6,810 nt of DNA from Acidobacteriota bacterium (lineage in GTDB: Bacteria > Acidobacteriota > Terriglobia > Terriglobales > Acidobacteriaceae). The notes beneath the pieces are model-generated. The model ran no database searches, was not told where the DNA came from, and saw only the letters and a list, made by a program, of their open reading frames with translations. Position 1 is the stretch's first letter. Each line of letters opens with the position of its first letter. This document shows, in pieces, positions 1 to 6,810 of this stretch. Both the position numbers and the translations under genes were made by a program. The stretch is taken from the NCBI GenBank assembly GCA_021805955.1, contig JAJZDO010000547.1, positions 1-6,810 on the forward strand, written 5' to 3'.

Positions 1-2
1 AC

Positions 3-440
3 CTGCTGCTGCAGCGGCACCCCATCAACAGCGCCTTGTCGCTGATCGTGGTCATGTCTTCGCTCTCCGTCCTCTATCTCCTGCTGGGAGCGGAATTTCT
101 GGCGCTGGCGCAAATCATCGTTTATTCGGGCGCAATCATGGTGTTATTTGTTTTCGTCATCATGTTGCTGAACGCCGGCGAAGAGGAACGTACCCATGGC
201 AGTCGCGCTGCGTATCTGGCAGGTATTCCCGGCGTATTGGCGCTGTTTGCCGTGCTGGCCGGCACATTTATCACGCTGCGATTGAGTTTTGGAGGAACCC
301 GGCTCGGCTCTTTCCTGGTCACGACCGGCGACTTAAGCCGAGTATTGTTCCGCGACCTTCTGCTACCGTTTGAGGTCACGTCCGTACTGATTCTGGTCGC
401 AATTCTCGGCGCTGTTGTGCTGGCGCGGAAGGAGCACTGA
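3..440 (+). CDS. nuoJ: NADH-quinone oxidoreductase subunit J (5'-truncated)
   Basis: Membrane subunit J of complex I, in the part of the membrane arm next to the quinone module. The frame is open from base 3 with no stop before TGA at 438-440, giving 145 visible residues. E. coli NuoJ is about 184 residues, so the start and first transmembrane helix lie before the window. The visible part begins [12 protein letters not shown] and continues through [20 protein letters not shown], the family signature; the Tyr of this VYSGA stretch (about visible residue 41) corresponds to the conserved Tyr of TM3, the helix that rotates during turnover in structurally studied complex I. Two more hydrophobic segments follow (about 70-92 and 123-141), and the protein ends in a short charged tail, ARKEH. 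A TTG at 36 is in frame but lies inside a conserved helix and is not a credible start. nuoK begins one base after the stop. Confidence 0.95.
   Translation: MLLQRHPINSALSLIVVMSSLSVLYLLLGAEFLALAQIIVYSGAIMVLFVFVIMLLNAGEEERTHGSRAAYLAGIPGVLALFAVLAGTFITLRLSFGGTRLGSFLVTTGDLSRVLFRDLLLPFEVTSVLILVAILGAVVLARKEH
427..434 (+). promoter_or_regulatory. Ribosome binding site of nuoK
   Basis: GGAAGGAG lies inside the last codons of nuoJ, 7 nt before the ATG at 442. It decides the nuoK start: the upstream in-frame GTG at 415 would add nine residues (MCWRGRSTE) with no family counterpart and has no comparable site in front of it. Confidence 0.8.
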
Positions 441-441
441 G

Positions 442-747
442 ATGACGGTTCCCATTGTCTGGTATTTGGTCCTGAGTGCTGCGCTTTTCTGCATCGGCGT
501 CTGCGGCTTTCTGATTAAGCGCAACATCATTACGATTTTTATGTCGATTGAACTGATGCTGAATGCAGTCAACCTGGCGTTTGTGACCTTCGCCAACCAC
601 TGGCACCAGGTTAGCGGTCAGATTTTTGTGTTCTTCGTCATGGTCGTCGCCGCTGCGGAAGCGGCTGTCGGTCTCGCGATTATCATCTCGCTGTTCCGCT
701 CGCGAAATACGTTGAATGTCGACCAGATTGACTTGATGAAACTATGA
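442..747 (+). CDS. nuoK: NADH-quinone oxidoreductase subunit K
   Basis: Small membrane subunit of complex I (ND4L homologue), part of the proton path between the quinone site and the antiporter-like subunits. From ATG 442 it has 101 residues, the usual family length (about 100). Three hydrophobic helices are visible, about residues 5-24, 29-51 and 61-86. The two membrane glutamates match E. coli Glu36 and Glu72: Glu37 in [14 protein letters not shown] and Glu73 in [13 protein letters not shown]. The C-terminal tail, [14 protein letters not shown], is also typical. The start follows a strong GGAAGGAG. The stop TGA overlaps the nuoL start as ATGA (744-747), so translation of nuoL is probably coupled to nuoK. 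Nothing is missing or odd. Confidence 0.97.
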   Translation: MTVPIVWYLVLSAALFCIGVCGFLIKRNIITIFMSIELMLNAVNLAFVTFANHWHQVSGQIFVFFVMVVAAAEAAVGLAIIISLFRSRNTLNVDQIDLMKL

Positions 748-2711
748 CACCTTCTTTATATCTTTGGCTGCTGCCGCTGTTCCCGCTGGCGGGCTTCGCA
801 ATCAACGGGGTTCTCGGCAGGCGTCTGCCCAAGGCGATCGTCTCGGCGGTCGCACTGCTCTTCCCTGCCGCGGCGTTCGTACAGGTTCTGTGGATTGTGG
901 CTCGCGTGCATCAAGGAATGGCGCTGCCCTGTCTCGAAAGCTTTGCGACTCCATGGATTGCGGTCACAGGCTTTCATGCCAACTTCTCCTTCCTGTTGGA
1001 TCAACTGACGCTGGTCATGCTGCTGGTCGTCACCGGCGTCGGTCTGGTAATTCACCTTTACTCCGTCGGCTACATGGCCGCGGAGGAGGGTTACTGGCGC
1101 TTCTTCAGCTACATGAACCTGTTTTTGTTCTTTATGCTGACGCTGGTGCTGGCGGCAAATTTTCTGCTGATGTTTGTTGGATGGGAAGGCGTCGGCCTCG
1201 TCTCCTACTTGCTGATCGGCTTTTACTACACGAAGGATTCCGCAGCGAATGCCGGCAAAAAAGCGTTCATCGTCAACAGGATCGGCGACTTCGGCTTTCT
1301 GATTGCAATGTTTTTGATCATCGCCCACTTCGGCACGCTCAGTTTTCAGCAGGTGTTTGCGAATATCTCCGCCCATCCTGAATTGCATGGCGGTTTTCTG
1401 ACAGCCATCGCACTGCTGCTGCTTCTCGGCGCAACCGGCAAGTCCGCGCAAATTCCTCTGTACGTCTGGTTGCCGGATGCGATGGAAGGTCCCACCCCAG
1501 TCTCCGCGCTGATTCATGCCGCTACCATGGTCACTGCGGGTGTCTACATGCTGGCGCGCGCGCATGTCCTCTTCGGACGCTCACCGCTGGCGCTGACATT
1601 CGTCGCCATCATTGGCGCGGCAACCGCGTTCTTTGCGGCAACCATCGGCATCCTGCAAACGGATATCAAACGCGTACTGGCCTACTCCACGATTTCGCAG
1701 CTCGGATATATGTTTCTGGCCTGCGGTGTCGCCGCGTACTCCATGGGAATTTTTCACCTGGTCACGCACGCCTTCTTCAAGGCCCTGCTATTCCTCGCTG
1801 CCGGTAGCGTCATCCACGCCCTGGGCGGTGAGCAGGACATGCGAAATATGGGCGGTCTACGAAAGAAACTGCCGGTCACGTTCTGGACCATGACAGCCGC
1901 CGTCTTCGCCATCAGCGGACTGTTTCCATTTGCCGGATTTTTCAGCAAAGACGCGATTCTAGCTGCAACATTCGCGGTGCCAGGGGGAAAGATTTTGTGG
2001 GCAGTGGGTCTCATCACGGCAGGACTGACATCGTTCTACATGTTCCGGCTGTGGTATATGACATTTTTCGGCAGCCCCCGATATGACGAATCGAGCGCGG
2101 GCCACGGCGAACACGGCTCGCACGGCGTGCATGAAAGCCCCTGGGCGATGTTGCTGCCGCTGGTGATTCTCGGAATTCTTTCGCTGGTCGGAGGATGGAT
2201 TGGCTGGCCCGCAGCCCTGGGCGGTCACGACTGGATCGCCCATTTTCTCGACCCCGTATTTGCAGGCCCCGGCAAGATGCTTCCAGCCGCTGCTCCGACG
2301 GCTGCCGAGGATCATCTGGATAGAATTCTCGCCGGTGCATCGATGCTGACTGCATTGCTTGGATGGTGGCTTGCAGACCTGATGTACCGTCGCAAACCGC
2401 AGATGGCCGATCGCGCGGAGCAGAATGCAAAGCCGCTGTATACGTTGATCTGGAATAAGTATTGGGTCGACCAAATTTACGGAGCCGTCATTGTTAGGCC
2501 GATTCTTGTGCTCTCAAACAATCTTCTAGGGCGCGGCGTCGAGTCCGGCATCATCGATGGCGCGAACACCGCGATGACCGCGACGGCGAGCGCTGCGAGC
2601 GTGGGCATACGCCGCATGCAATCCGGAAATATCCGCTCCTATGCAGGATGGTTGGCGGCGGGCGCGGCGGCAGTATTGATCGTGGTGCTTTACCTGGCGC
2701 ATTCGTTTTAA
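744..2711 (+). CDS. nuoL: NADH-quinone oxidoreductase subunit L
   Basis: Distal antiporter-like membrane subunit of complex I (ND5 homologue); it also supplies the long amphipathic helix running along the membrane arm. It has 655 residues against 613 in E. coli. Conserved charged residues are visible: Glu148 in VGWEGVGL (E. coli Glu144), Lys233 in GATGKSAQ (Lys229), His258 in ALIHAATM (His254), His338 and His342 with Lys346 in [12 protein letters not shown], and Lys402 in FSKDA (Lys399). [20 protein letters not shown] at about 237-256 is the classic family signature. A His-rich loop with His454, His457, His460 and His463 lies between late helices; such loops are common in this subunit. The C-terminal part (about 570-655, from [10 protein letters not shown] onward) fits the lateral helix and final anchor. 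There is no strong Shine-Dalgarno before ATG 744, so the ATGA overlap with nuoK probably drives initiation. Confidence 0.97.
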   Translation: MTPSLYLWLLPLFPLAGFAINGVLGRRLPKAIVSAVALLFPAAAFVQVLWIVARVHQGMALPCLESFATPWIAVTGFHANFSFLLDQLTLVMLLVVTGVGLVIHLYSVGYMAAEEGYWRFFSYMNLFLFFMLTLVLAANFLLMFVGWEGVGLVSYLLIGFYYTKDSAANAGKKAFIVNRIGDFGFLIAMFLIIAHFGTLSFQQVFANISAHPELHGGFLTAIALLLLLGATGKSAQIPLYVWLPDAMEGPTPVSALIHAATMVTAGVYMLARAHVLFGRSPLALTFVAIIGAATAFFAATIGILQTDIKRVLAYSTISQLGYMFLACGVAAYSMGIFHLVTHAFFKALLFLAAGSVIHALGGEQDMRNMGGLRKKLPVTFWTMTAAVFAISGLFPFAGFFSKDAILAATFAVPGGKILWAVGLITAGLTSFYMFRLWYMTFFGSPRYDESSAGHGEHGSHGVHESPWAMLLPLVILGILSLVGGWIGWPAALGGHDWIAHFLDPVFAGPGKMLPAAAPTAAEDHLDRILAGASMLTALLGWWLADLMYRRKPQMADRAEQNAKPLYTLIWNKYWVDQIYGAVIVRPILVLSNNLLGRGVESGIIDGANTAMTATASAASVGIRRMQSGNIRSYAGWLAAGAAAVLIVVLYLAHSF

Positions 2712-2714
2712 ATA

Positions 2715-2722
2715 GGGAAGGA
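2715..2722 (+). promoter_or_regulatory. Ribosome binding site of nuoM
   Basis: GGGAAGGA lies in the 19-nt gap between nuoL and nuoM, 8 nt before the TTG at 2731. It supports TTG as the true start: no ATG is in frame near this point, and the nearby ATG at 2751 is out of frame. Confidence 0.75.
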
Positions 2723-2730
2723 CTTTCAAG

Positions 2731-4275
2731 TTGAACGCAAGCATTCTTACATGGCTCACCTTCCTGCCCGCGGCTGGCGCGGTGGTGGTGCTGTTGTTAC
2801 CGAGGCGTGGCCGCGCTCCTCAGGTATTTTCTCTGCTGCTGACGCTGTTTCTCTTCGTGATAGCGTTGCATCTGCCGGCGCACTTCAATTATCAACAGCA
2901 GCAAGGGTTTCAGTATGAGCTGAATATTCCCTGGATCGGCAATCCTGCCATCCAGTACCACGTCGGCGTCGATGGTCTCTCCATGTGGCTGGTGGTGCTG
3001 GTTTCGTTTCTGGCCCCGCTCGGCGTGCTCATTTCCTGGCGCGTGATTCAAGACCGCACCCGCGAATTTTATGCGCTGTTGCTGCTGCAGCAGACCGCAA
3101 TGTACGGCGTGTTTATCGCGCTCGATCTGATTCTCTATTACGCCTTCTGGGAGCTGTCGATTGTCCCGCTCGCACTGATGATCGGGATGTATGGCCGCAC
3201 AAATGGGCGCAGCGCCGCCATCAAGTTTTTCCTCTACGCCTTCATTCCTTCTGCGTTGCTGCTGGTCGGAATGCTGTGGCTCTATGGACAGACAGGGACC
3301 TTTGACCTGGTCCAGATGCAGCAGCAGATGCGCCACTGGAACGGAGCACACGCGACTGGGCTGTGGTTGACTTCTCTCGCGTTTCTGCTTGCCTTCGCGG
3401 TCAAGGTACCGGTATTTCCCCTGCATGGTTGGCTGCGAGACGGTATCAGCGAAGCCCCCACTGCAGTCGCGATGATTCTCGCCGGTAAGCTGGGACTCTA
3501 TTCCCTGCTGCGCTGGCACGTGGGACTGTTCCCTACCCAGGCCGCGCACATCGCGCCATTGATGGTCGCGCTCGGTGCCATCGGCATTCTCTACGGAGCC
3601 TTTATGGCGCTGGTGCAAACGGATATGAAGCGCCTTGCCGCCTACGCCACGTTGAGCGCGGTCAGCTTCATTGTGCTCGGCATCTATGCCTTCACAGCGG
3701 CCAGTATGGATGGTGCCGCGTATCAAATCCTGAACGAGAGCGTTTCCGCCAGTGCTTTCTTTATGCTGCTCGGCATCTTGTATGAGCGCTACGGAACGTA
3801 CGACATGGGCCAACTCGGCGGTATCGCGACCAAGCTGCCCGGCCTGACGGTCCTGTTCGTCATCACCACGTTGTCATTGATCGGGCTACCGTCGCTGAAT
3901 GTCTTTGTCGGAGAATTTCTTATTTTGAACGGAAGCTTCCAGACCCATCCCGGCTTCGCGGCGGCAGCGACACTAGGCGTGATTCTTTCCGCCTCCTACA
4001 TGCTCTGGATGGTACAGCGCGTCTTTTACGGTCAACCCTCAATGGGAGTCGCGGCCTTGTCGCCGCCCGATGTGAACTGGCGGGAGCGCGCAGCCGTATG
4101 GCCTACCATTGCCCTGATGATTGCCATGGGAGTCGCCTCCGTCTTCTGGATGCATGCGATTGACCTGACCGTTCCAGCCATGGCTCCGGCGAAAATTTCT
4201 GTGGCAGCCTCCGCCACCGTGGCGTCGTCACCCGCAGTCACACAGGCAGCGGCGCAACAAGGGATGGCCCAATGA
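2731..4275 (+). CDS. nuoM: NADH-quinone oxidoreductase subunit M (divergent)
   Basis: Central antiporter-like membrane subunit of complex I (ND4 homologue). It has 514 residues against 509 in E. coli and starts at TTG. The key charged residues are kept: Glu141 in [14 protein letters not shown] (E. coli Glu144), Lys225 in [14 protein letters not shown] (Lys234), Lys253 in [13 protein letters not shown] (Lys265) and Glu395 in [10 protein letters not shown] (Glu407). Several usually conserved positions differ. The WLPD motif reads WLRD (Arg236). Three residues are missing between ILAG and Lys253. E. coli His322 (VSHMGF) aligns with Ala310 (LSAVSF), and His348 (AHGLSAAG) with Glu336 (NESVSASA). 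Gln-rich stretches occur near residues 55-58 and 195-199, and an Ala/Gln-rich tail of about 35 residues follows the last helix. The reading frame is clean. The operon position and overall match make NuoM secure; the divergence may be lineage-specific. The stop overlaps the nuoN start as ATGA. Confidence 0.95.
   Translation: MNASILTWLTFLPAAGAVVVLLLPRRGRAPQVFSLLLTLFLFVIALHLPAHFNYQQQQGFQYELNIPWIGNPAIQYHVGVDGLSMWLVVLVSFLAPLGVLISWRVIQDRTREFYALLLLQQTAMYGVFIALDLILYYAFWELSIVPLALMIGMYGRTNGRSAAIKFFLYAFIPSALLLVGMLWLYGQTGTFDLVQMQQQMRHWNGAHATGLWLTSLAFLLAFAVKVPVFPLHGWLRDGISEAPTAVAMILAGKLGLYSLLRWHVGLFPTQAAHIAPLMVALGAIGILYGAFMALVQTDMKRLAAYATLSAVSFIVLGIYAFTAASMDGAAYQILNESVSASAFFMLLGILYERYGTYDMGQLGGIATKLPGLTVLFVITTLSLIGLPSLNVFVGEFLILNGSFQTHPGFAAAATLGVILSASYMLWMVQRVFYGQPSMGVAALSPPDVNWRERAAVWPTIALMIAMGVASVFWMHAIDLTVPAMAPAKISVAASATVASSPAVTQAAAQQGMAQ
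4259..4264 (+). promoter_or_regulatory. Ribosome binding site of nuoN
   Basis: AAGGGA inside the 3' end of nuoM lies 7 nt before ATG 4272. It favours this start over the in-frame ATGs at 4284 and 4296, which would shorten the N-terminus by 4 or 8 residues. Confidence 0.55.
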
Positions 4276-5798
4276 ACGAGCCAATGAGTTCCTCCATGAC
4301 CGCCGTTTCTCCCATGCTACGGATTCTGCCAGAAATTTTGATGACCCTGACCGGTGTGCTGGTCATGTTGATTGAGCCTGTCCTGAAGCCGCTCACCAGT
4401 CGCAAACCGCTCGGCATTGTGGCCATCCTCGGCACGCTGGCGGCACTGGCTGCCAGTGCCTATCAACTTCTCCTCCCCGCCGGAACAGCCTTTTACGGCA
4501 CCGTACAATCCGACGCGTTCAGTGTCTTTTTTCATCTGGTCATCGGCGGCATCGTTCTGGTCACGCTGCTGATCTCGCTCGATTATTTTGAGGGGCACTC
4601 CAGCTATGTCGGCGAATACTATGCGCTGATTCTCTTCGGTGCGACCGGCATGATGCTGATGACCTGCTCGGTTGAACTGCTGATGGTCTTTATCAGCCTG
4701 GAGATTTCTTCCATCTCCACCTACATCCTGGCCGGCTATCGCAAACGCAGCGCGACCAGCCCTGAAGCCTCCATCAAATACTTCTTGCTGGGATCCTTTG
4801 CCACCGCATTTTTTCTCTATGGCATCGCACTGTGCTTTGGCGCAACCGGCTCAACCAACCTCTATGCGATTGCAAAAGGTGTTGCGGGGGGAGCCTCCCC
4901 CCTGCTGCTCACTGTAGCTTTCGGCATGATGCTGATTGGTCTCGGCTTCAAAGTATCGCTGGCTCCGTTTCATGTGTGGACGCCCGATGTCTATGAAGGC
5001 GCGCCCGCTCCGGTCGTCGGCCTCATGTCCACTGCGCCGAAGGCGGCCGCGTTTGCCGTATTGCTGCGCATTACCTATGGCGCTTTTGGCACGGCAACCC
5101 ACGTCTGGATGCCGCTCGTTTGGATCCTCGCCGTCCTGTCGATGACGATCGGCAACCTCGGCGCGCTGACGCAGCACAATGTGAAGCGCATGTTGGCCTA
5201 CTCTTCCATTGCACACGCCGGATATCTGCTGGTCGCCTTCACCGCGCTGGCTCCCATGGGCATTGCCGCCGCCAGCTTCTACACCGCGGCCTACGCCGCC
5301 ATGAACGTCGGAGCGTTTGGCATCATCAGCTATCTTTCCGGCTACAACGAAGCCCGCACCAGCCTCAGCGATTTTTCGGGTGTAGCGCGGCGGCACCCTG
5401 TCGCGTCCGCCGCTTTCGCCGTGTTTCTGATTTCGCTGATCGGCATTCCCTTCACCGCCGGCTTCTTCGGCAAGTTTTATGTCTTTACCGCCGCAGTCAA
5501 TTCAGGCAACGCTTGGCTGGCGATCTTGGGCCTGCTGAACAGTGGCGTGGCCGCTTTCTACTACCTGCGGTTGTTGGCCCAGATGTATATGGTTCCCGTG
5601 GAGCCTCCTCGGGAGGCAGACACCGCGCACGCGCGGCCCGCATTCGTTCTTGCGATGGCAATCCTGGTGCTGGCCGTATTCGCCCTGGGAATCTTCCCCG
5701 GACGCATCCTCGACCTGGCCCGCGCTGGCGCCGCCACGTTTACAAACCATGGAGAGACCCTGCCGAGCTCCTCTGCTTCGGTCCTGTACCGGCCCTAG
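4272..5798 (+). CDS. nuoN: NADH-quinone oxidoreductase subunit N
   Basis: Proximal antiporter-like membrane subunit of complex I (ND2 homologue), sitting between NuoK and NuoM. It has 508 residues; E. coli NuoN is about 485. Expected charged residues are all present: Glu144 in [12 protein letters not shown] (E. coli Glu133), Lys169 in [10 protein letters not shown] (Lys158), Lys227 in [12 protein letters not shown] (Lys217), Lys257 in [10 protein letters not shown] (Lys247), Lys305 in [16 protein letters not shown] (Lys295) and Lys401 in GFFGKFYVF (Lys395). [13 protein letters not shown] at about 233-245 is the family signature. The N-terminus (MNEPMSSSM) is a short polar leader before the first helix. 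The gene overlaps nuoM by ATGA. It is the last + strand gene in the window and converges on a - strand gene 37 nt away. A GC-rich hairpin sits within the coding sequence at 4886-4902. Confidence 0.97.
   Translation: MNEPMSSSMTAVSPMLRILPEILMTLTGVLVMLIEPVLKPLTSRKPLGIVAILGTLAALAASAYQLLLPAGTAFYGTVQSDAFSVFFHLVIGGIVLVTLLISLDYFEGHSSYVGEYYALILFGATGMMLMTCSVELLMVFISLEISSISTYILAGYRKRSATSPEASIKYFLLGSFATAFFLYGIALCFGATGSTNLYAIAKGVAGGASPLLLTVAFGMMLIGLGFKVSLAPFHVWTPDVYEGAPAPVVGLMSTAPKAAAFAVLLRITYGAFGTATHVWMPLVWILAVLSMTIGNLGALTQHNVKRMLAYSSIAHAGYLLVAFTALAPMGIAAASFYTAAYAAMNVGAFGIISYLSGYNEARTSLSDFSGVARRHPVASAAFAVFLISLIGIPFTAGFFGKFYVFTAAVNSGNAWLAILGLLNSGVAAFYYLRLLAQMYMVPVEPPREADTAHARPAFVLAMAILVLAVFALGIFPGRILDLARAGAATFTNHGETLPSSSASVLYRP
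4886..4902 (+). repeat. GC-rich inverted repeat inside nuoN
   Basis: GGGGGGA (4886-4892) and TCCCCCC (4896-4902) can pair in a 7-bp stem with a 3-nt loop. The repeat encodes AGGASPL in a non-helical loop of NuoN between membrane segments. It is followed by an ordinary coding sequence with no U-run, so it is not a terminator. Confidence 0.6.
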
Positions 5799-5835
5799 CT
5801 TCCGGAACGTCATCAAAGAAATGTAAATGCAGAAA

Positions 5836-6552
5836 TTATTGCATAAAGAAGGCAGTACCCGCGTTCCCAGAGCAAGCGCCCCTCACGACATTGCCTTTGC
5901 CAACAATCCCCTTGTCACTCTCGACTATTAGTCGACGGCCTTCGCGATCCTGAAAAATGCCTTCCACATAAATCGTGTCGGAATTAACGAACTTGATATG
6001 GAGGGTTTTCCGATATCTGTCATCGACAACATCCAGAGTGTGGGGATCTGGACGAGACCAACGGAACGTATTCGCTGGATTTCGGAGGAGTTTATTATTT
6101 TCAATCGCGGCCTCTATTCGACCGTCCGGCCCAAAGATTTCGGCGTGAACTCTCATCAGTGAGCCTTCACGAGAAACGGACAACAGGTTTTCTGGTCCTG
6201 TTGCATCACCTGCGGTGGCGATAATCACACACGGAGTATGGGTGCAGTAAGCGGCACCTAGGCCCCCTAAAACAACAAGAAGCGCAGCCGGAGGTGTAGG
6301 CATGCGAGCGCTGCAAGCGTTCGGTGGGGTCGGTTCATGCGCTGGCAGCAAAAGGTTCTGCCACGCGTGCCCCTGTTTCACGCGTGCTTTCAGTTGCTTT
6401 GTTACCGACGGTGGTGCAACATTGACCTGAACAATCGTTCCCTGGTTTCTATTTACATTTACATTATTGTCACCAGGCGCAGTAATCGTCGATTGCTGCC
6501 CCAATAATGCGGTGGTGACAAGGCCGAGAGACACCCATTTTATGTACCCCAC
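5836..6552 (-). CDS. Uncharacterised exported or membrane-anchored protein with Asn-rich motif and beta-rich C-terminus
   Basis: I cannot assign a named family. From GTG 6552 it has 238 residues. Residues 1-18 look like a signal peptide or anchor (GYIK, then a hydrophobic run to ALLG); there is no lipobox Cys, and no clear AXA cleavage site is visible. Next comes TITAPGDNNVN (22-32) within an Asn-rich stretch ending GTI (40), followed by VQVNV, a basic Pro-containing linker (about 49-88) and a hydrophobic strand-like run (89-102). Residues 123-200 look like a beta-sandwich, with IENNK, NPANTF, RPDPHTLDVVDD and a FVNSDTIYVEGIF strand. This layout resembles a recurring uncharacterised bacterial module, from memory only. 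Cys80, 103, 108 and 227 could form disulfides if exported. An in-frame TTG at 6588 would give 250 residues, but GTG has the better ribosome binding site and leaves a tidier signal sequence. The gene is AT-richer than nuo and lies 44 nt after the next - strand gene, probably in one transcript. Confidence 0.8.
   Translation of the reverse strand: MGYIKWVSLGLVTTALLGQQSTITAPGDNNVNVNRNQGTIVQVNVAPPSVTKQLKARVKQGHAWQNLLLPAHEPTPPNACSARMPTPPAALLVVLGGLGAAYCTHTPCVIIATAGDATGPENLLSVSREGSLMRVHAEIFGPDGRIEAAIENNKLLRNPANTFRWSRPDPHTLDVVDDRYRKTLHIKFVNSDTIYVEGIFQDREGRRLIVESDKGIVGKGNVVRGACSGNAGTAFFMQ
6433..6489 (-). repeat. Shared Asn/Gly-rich peptide motif, copy 1
   Basis: Codes TITAPGDNNVNVNRNQGTI, residues 22-40 of the exported protein, directly after its hydrophobic N-terminal segment. 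It is a protein-level repeat: 16 of 19 residues match copy 2 at 6612-6668, yet 13 of those 16 use different codons. Confidence 0.8.
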
Positions 6553-6556
6553 AATG

Positions 6557-6563
6557 CCTCCCT
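6557..6563 (-). promoter_or_regulatory. Ribosome binding site of the exported-protein gene
   Basis: Read on the - strand, AGGGAGG is followed by 4 nt (CATT) and then GTG at 6552-6550. The spacing is slightly short but the match is strong. It favours GTG over the upstream TTG at 6588, which is preceded only by AGGGGCGAAG. Confidence 0.5.
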
Positions 6564-6596
6564 GAACTCCGCCATGATTAAGGCCCAACTTCGCCC

Positions 6597-6809
6597 CTAT
6601 TTTGTCGATTTTATGGTTCCATTATTGGTGTTCGTATTCACATTGTTATCGCCCGGAGCTGTGATTGTTTGGGTCGGGGATGGCTTTGTATAACGTCCAT
6701 AAGCAACAACGCCGACGATGACGGATATCAACACGACGATCAGAAAGATTGTGCTCTTAAGTGGGTCTTTATCCCAGGAAGCTCTGAGCTCTGAGAATCT
6801 GTTTAAAAA
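6597..6809 (-). CDS. Small single-pass membrane protein with TITAPGDNNVN tail (5'-truncated)
   Basis: Open frame on the - strand from the window end to TAG at 6599-6597, with 70 visible residues and no plausible start inside the window (the only GTG/TTG codons lie within the membrane helix), so the 5' end is cut. It reads FLNRFSELRASWDKDPLKS, then one hydrophobic helix (about 20-37, IFLIVVLISVIVGVVAY), then GRYTKPSPTQ, and then the motif TITAPGDNNVN (48-58) with NxNNGTI, ending KSTK. Charges around the helix are mixed and give only weak support for a cytoplasmic N-terminus with the Asn-rich tail outside. The tail matches the start of the neighbouring gene (5836-6552) at 16 of 19 positions. 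The two genes are 44 nt apart (8 nt if the neighbour starts at TTG), which suggests an operon. The family is unknown to me. Confidence 0.65.
   Translation of the reverse strand, partial: FLNRFSELRASWDKDPLKSTIFLIVVLISVIVGVVAYGRYTKPSPTQTITAPGDNNVNTNTNNGTIKSTK
6612..6668 (-). repeat. Shared Asn/Gly-rich peptide motif, copy 2
   Basis: Codes TITAPGDNNVNTNTNNGTI near the C-terminus of the truncated small membrane protein, ten residues after its helix. It differs from copy 1 only at V/T, R/T and Q/N. Here the protein ends four residues later, whereas copy 1 leads into a long domain. Confidence 0.8.
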
Positions 6810-6810
6810 C

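Noticed and set aside
415..441. Upstream GTG start for nuoK
   Set aside because: It would add nine residues inside nuoJ with no family match; ATG 442 has the strong ribosome binding site and gives the usual length.
756..1565. Open frame of 269 codons on the - strand, antisense to nuoL
   Set aside because: Same pattern: Gln/Arg/His-rich shadow of the hydrophobic NuoL coding sequence, no plausible start context.
2103..2135. His-rich loop of NuoL as a possible metal site
   Set aside because: Such His-rich insertions are frequent in NuoL at this place; nothing else in the sequence points to metal binding.
2797..3813. Long open frame of 338 codons on the - strand, antisense to nuoM
   Set aside because: It lies wholly opposite a clear NuoM, and its translation is rich in Gln, His, Arg and Glu with no recognisable domain; this is what the complement of a GC-rich membrane-protein gene looks like.
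5827..5844. ATGCA ... TGCAT inverted repeat between nuoN and the convergent gene, a possible bidirectional terminator
   Set aside because: The stem is only 5 bp, AT-rich, with an 8-nt loop and no T-run, and it overlaps the stop codon of the - strand gene; too weak to call.
5921..5935. TCGACT-ATT-AGTCGA palindrome, a possible operator or recombination site
   Set aside because: It lies inside the coding sequence of the - strand gene, has no second copy in the window, and 6-bp arms are plausible by chance.
5120..5953. + strand frame of 277 codons overlapping the end of nuoN and running into the convergent gene
   Set aside because: It is nuoN read in another frame (Arg/His-rich), then antisense of the - strand gene; no domain or start site supports it.
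6433..6668. Reading the shared Asn/Gly-rich motif as an amyloid signalling motif of the kind shared by adjacent NLR and effector genes
   Set aside because: The short shared motif in neighbouring genes is suggestive, but here it follows signal or membrane segments and would lie outside the cytoplasm, and no NLR or effector domain is visible.

Overview
The window holds the 3' end of a bacterial respiratory complex I (proton-pumping NADH:quinone oxidoreductase) operon on the + strand: nuoJ (5'-truncated by the window edge), nuoK, nuoL, nuoM and nuoN. A convergent pair of small, uncharacterised membrane-linked genes follows on the - strand. All five nuo products are integral membrane subunits. 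The packing is typical of one transcript: a 1-nt gap J/K, an ATGA overlap K/L, a 19-nt gap L/M and an ATGA overlap M/N.

The organism is probably Gram-negative. The compact J-K-L-M-N tail, the moderately high GC of the nuo genes and the character of the NuoM protein would fit Acidobacteriota, but this is an impression and not a proven assignment. NuoJ supplies part of the membrane-arm heel, NuoK carries two membrane glutamates, and NuoL, NuoM and NuoN are the three antiporter-like subunits. NuoK, NuoL and NuoN have their expected charged residues. NuoM is divergent: it keeps its key Glu and Lys residues but lacks two histidines present in E. coli NuoM, has Arg for Pro in the WLPD motif, and is three residues short just before the central lysine. 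It also starts at TTG behind a good ribosome binding site.

Downstream of nuoN, after a 37-nt gap, lie two - strand genes. The one nearer nuoN (5836-6552) encodes an exported or membrane-anchored protein of about 238 residues with a beta-rich C-terminal half. The next (6597 to the window end, 5'-truncated) has one transmembrane helix and a short tail and is too short for a simple ORF call. Just after the hydrophobic segment both proteins carry almost the same 19-residue Asn/Gly-rich motif, TITAPGDNNVNxNxNxGTI. The peptide is conserved while the codons differ at 13 of the 16 identical residues, so it looks selected at protein level. Three sampled 60-nt lines in this area are about 40% GC against about 62% in a sampled nuoN line, suggesting a different history. 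This gene pair is the least explained and most interesting part of the window. No RNA genes, insertion sequences, CRISPR arrays or convincing terminators were seen.
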